Source: Streptomyces flavotricini (GTDB lineage: Bacteria; Actinomycetota; Actinomycetes; Streptomycetales; Streptomycetaceae). Taken from it: a DNA stretch of 64,000 nucleotides. The stretch spans positions 3,923,159-3,987,158 of the forward strand of contig NZ_JAINUL010000001.1 in the NCBI RefSeq assembly GCF_020639365.1. Reading direction: 5' to 3'. Each line of letters opens with the position of its first letter. Positions within the stretch are counted from its first letter, which is position 1. Positions 63,340-64,000 of the stretch are shown piece by piece. A program made the position numbers and the translations under genes. The notes under the pieces were generated by a model, which was given only the letters and a program-made list of their open reading frames with translations, was not told the origin of the DNA and did no database searches.

Positions 63340-64000
63340 GTGAATCCGCCCACGCCCGTCATCACCGACACCGTCCCCAGCCAGAGCGGGACGGGGTCCA
63401 AGGAAGGGCCCAAGGAAGTACGCCGCCTCGACCGGGTGATCATCCGTTTCGCGGGTGACTCGGGTGACGGCATGCAGCTCACCGGTGACAGGTTCACCTC
63501 GGAGACGGCGTCCTTCGGGAACGACCTCTCCACGCTGCCGAACTTCCCGGCCGAGATCCGTGCCCCCGCCGGCACCCTGCCGGGCGTCTCGTCGTTCCAG
63601 CTGCATTTCGCCGACGCGGCGGCCCGTCCACCGGTCTGCCGACCAAGACGGAGCAGGCGGACCTGTTGCAGGCGATGTACGGGCGCAACGGCGAGGCCCC
63701 GGTGCCGGTGGTGGCCCCGCGGACGCCCGCCGACTGCTTCGATGCCGCCATCGACGCGGCGCGTATCGCGCTGACGTACCGGACGCCGGTGTTCCTGCTG
63801 TCCGACGGGTACCTCGCGAACGGCTCCGAGCCGTGGCGGATCCCGGACGTCGCCGACCTTCCCGACCTGAAGGTCCAGTTCGCCGCCGGGCCCAACCAGC
63901 AGCTCGCGGACGGCACCGAGGTCTTCTGGCCGTTCAAGCGCGACCCGCAGACGCTGGCCCGCCCCTGGGCGGTTCCGGGCACGCCCGGGCTCGAGCACCG
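63340..64000 (+). pseudogene. korA: second korA copy with internal out-of-frame deletion (runs off the window)
   Basis: Start GTG after GGAGGTACCAG, with a different leader (VNPPTPVITDTVPSQSG) from copy 1. From 63411 to 63614 it is 97% identical to copy 1 (198 of 204 bases). At 63614 it jumps to the KorA C-terminal half: in another frame, 63615 onward reads RGGPSTGLPTKTEQADLLQA, MYGRNGEAPVPVVAPRTPAD, FLLSDGYLANGSEPWRIP and PWAVPGTPGLEH. About 250 codons of the middle are absent and the join is out of frame, so no functional KorA is made from this copy. korB would be expected beyond the right edge. Confidence 0.85.

Overview
The window is a stretch of a high-GC actinobacterial chromosome, almost certainly a Streptomyces. 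The signs are extreme third-position GC, many GTG and TTG starts, TANNNT -10 boxes that sit about 7 nt before start codons (leaderless genes), and a tuf-fusA-rpsG-rpsL ... rpoC-rpoB-rplL-rplJ-rplA-rplK-nusG-secE-tRNA-Trp-aspC order typical of that genus. Most genes to about 33 kb are core housekeeping genes on the minus strand; the second half holds a mixed set, a complex I-like operon and, at the right end, a rearranged accessory patch.

Layout. 1-3.3 kb: dTDP-L-rhamnose genes, rfbD (cut by the window edge) and rfbB leftward, rfbA and rfbC rightward. 3.4-7.9 kb: str operon (rpsL, rpsG, fusA, tuf). 8.3-10.8 kb: a large YfhO-type membrane protein, sharing a bidirectional terminator with rpoC. 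10.9-23.3 kb: rpoC, rpoB, rplL, rplJ, rplA, rplK, nusG, secE and tRNA-Trp. 23.5-27.9 kb: aspartate aminotransferase, adenosine deaminase, murB and small proteins. 28-30.1 kb: a DHA2 drug exporter with a divergent TetR repressor; both promoters carry the same GTTAGT-N8-ACTAAC dyad. 30.2-32.4 kb: FAD oxidoreductase coupled to an ECF41/SigJ-type sigma factor. 32.4-33.9 kb: two MaoC-fold hydratase proteins, rpmG, tRNA-Met and tRNA-Thr. 34.3-43.4 kb: amidohydrolase, SDR, DUF3574 protein, tRNA-Tyr, YajQ, SulP and APC transporters, SMI1/KNR4 protein, and an htpX-yccF-glycosyltransferase operon.

43.6-53.7 kb: a ten-gene, fully overlapping nuo-type operon (nuoABC-HIJKLMN in transcription order) with no nuoD, E, F or G. 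Its nuoC gene has a long Ala/Pro-rich tail and carries a frameshift at a 29-bp tandem repeat. Divergent from it are two paralogous sensor kinases, which share an upstream GGTGGGGTTATCCCC motif, and one NarL-type response regulator. Next comes korA, the alpha subunit of 2-oxoacid:ferredoxin oxidoreductase, a plausible electron source for a NADH-module-less complex I.

57.7-64 kb: korA is wrecked. A 5' fragment stops after about 99 codons, followed by a 990-bp IS982-family element, an RHS-repeat remnant, a LAL-type LuxR regulator, a PqqD-like protein, and then a second korA 5' end (97% identical over 204 bp) fused out of frame to the korA 3' part, with the middle of the gene missing. Both copies diverge from the normal gene at the same position (TTCGCCGA). 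This patch and the nuoC frameshift are the most unusual things in the window.
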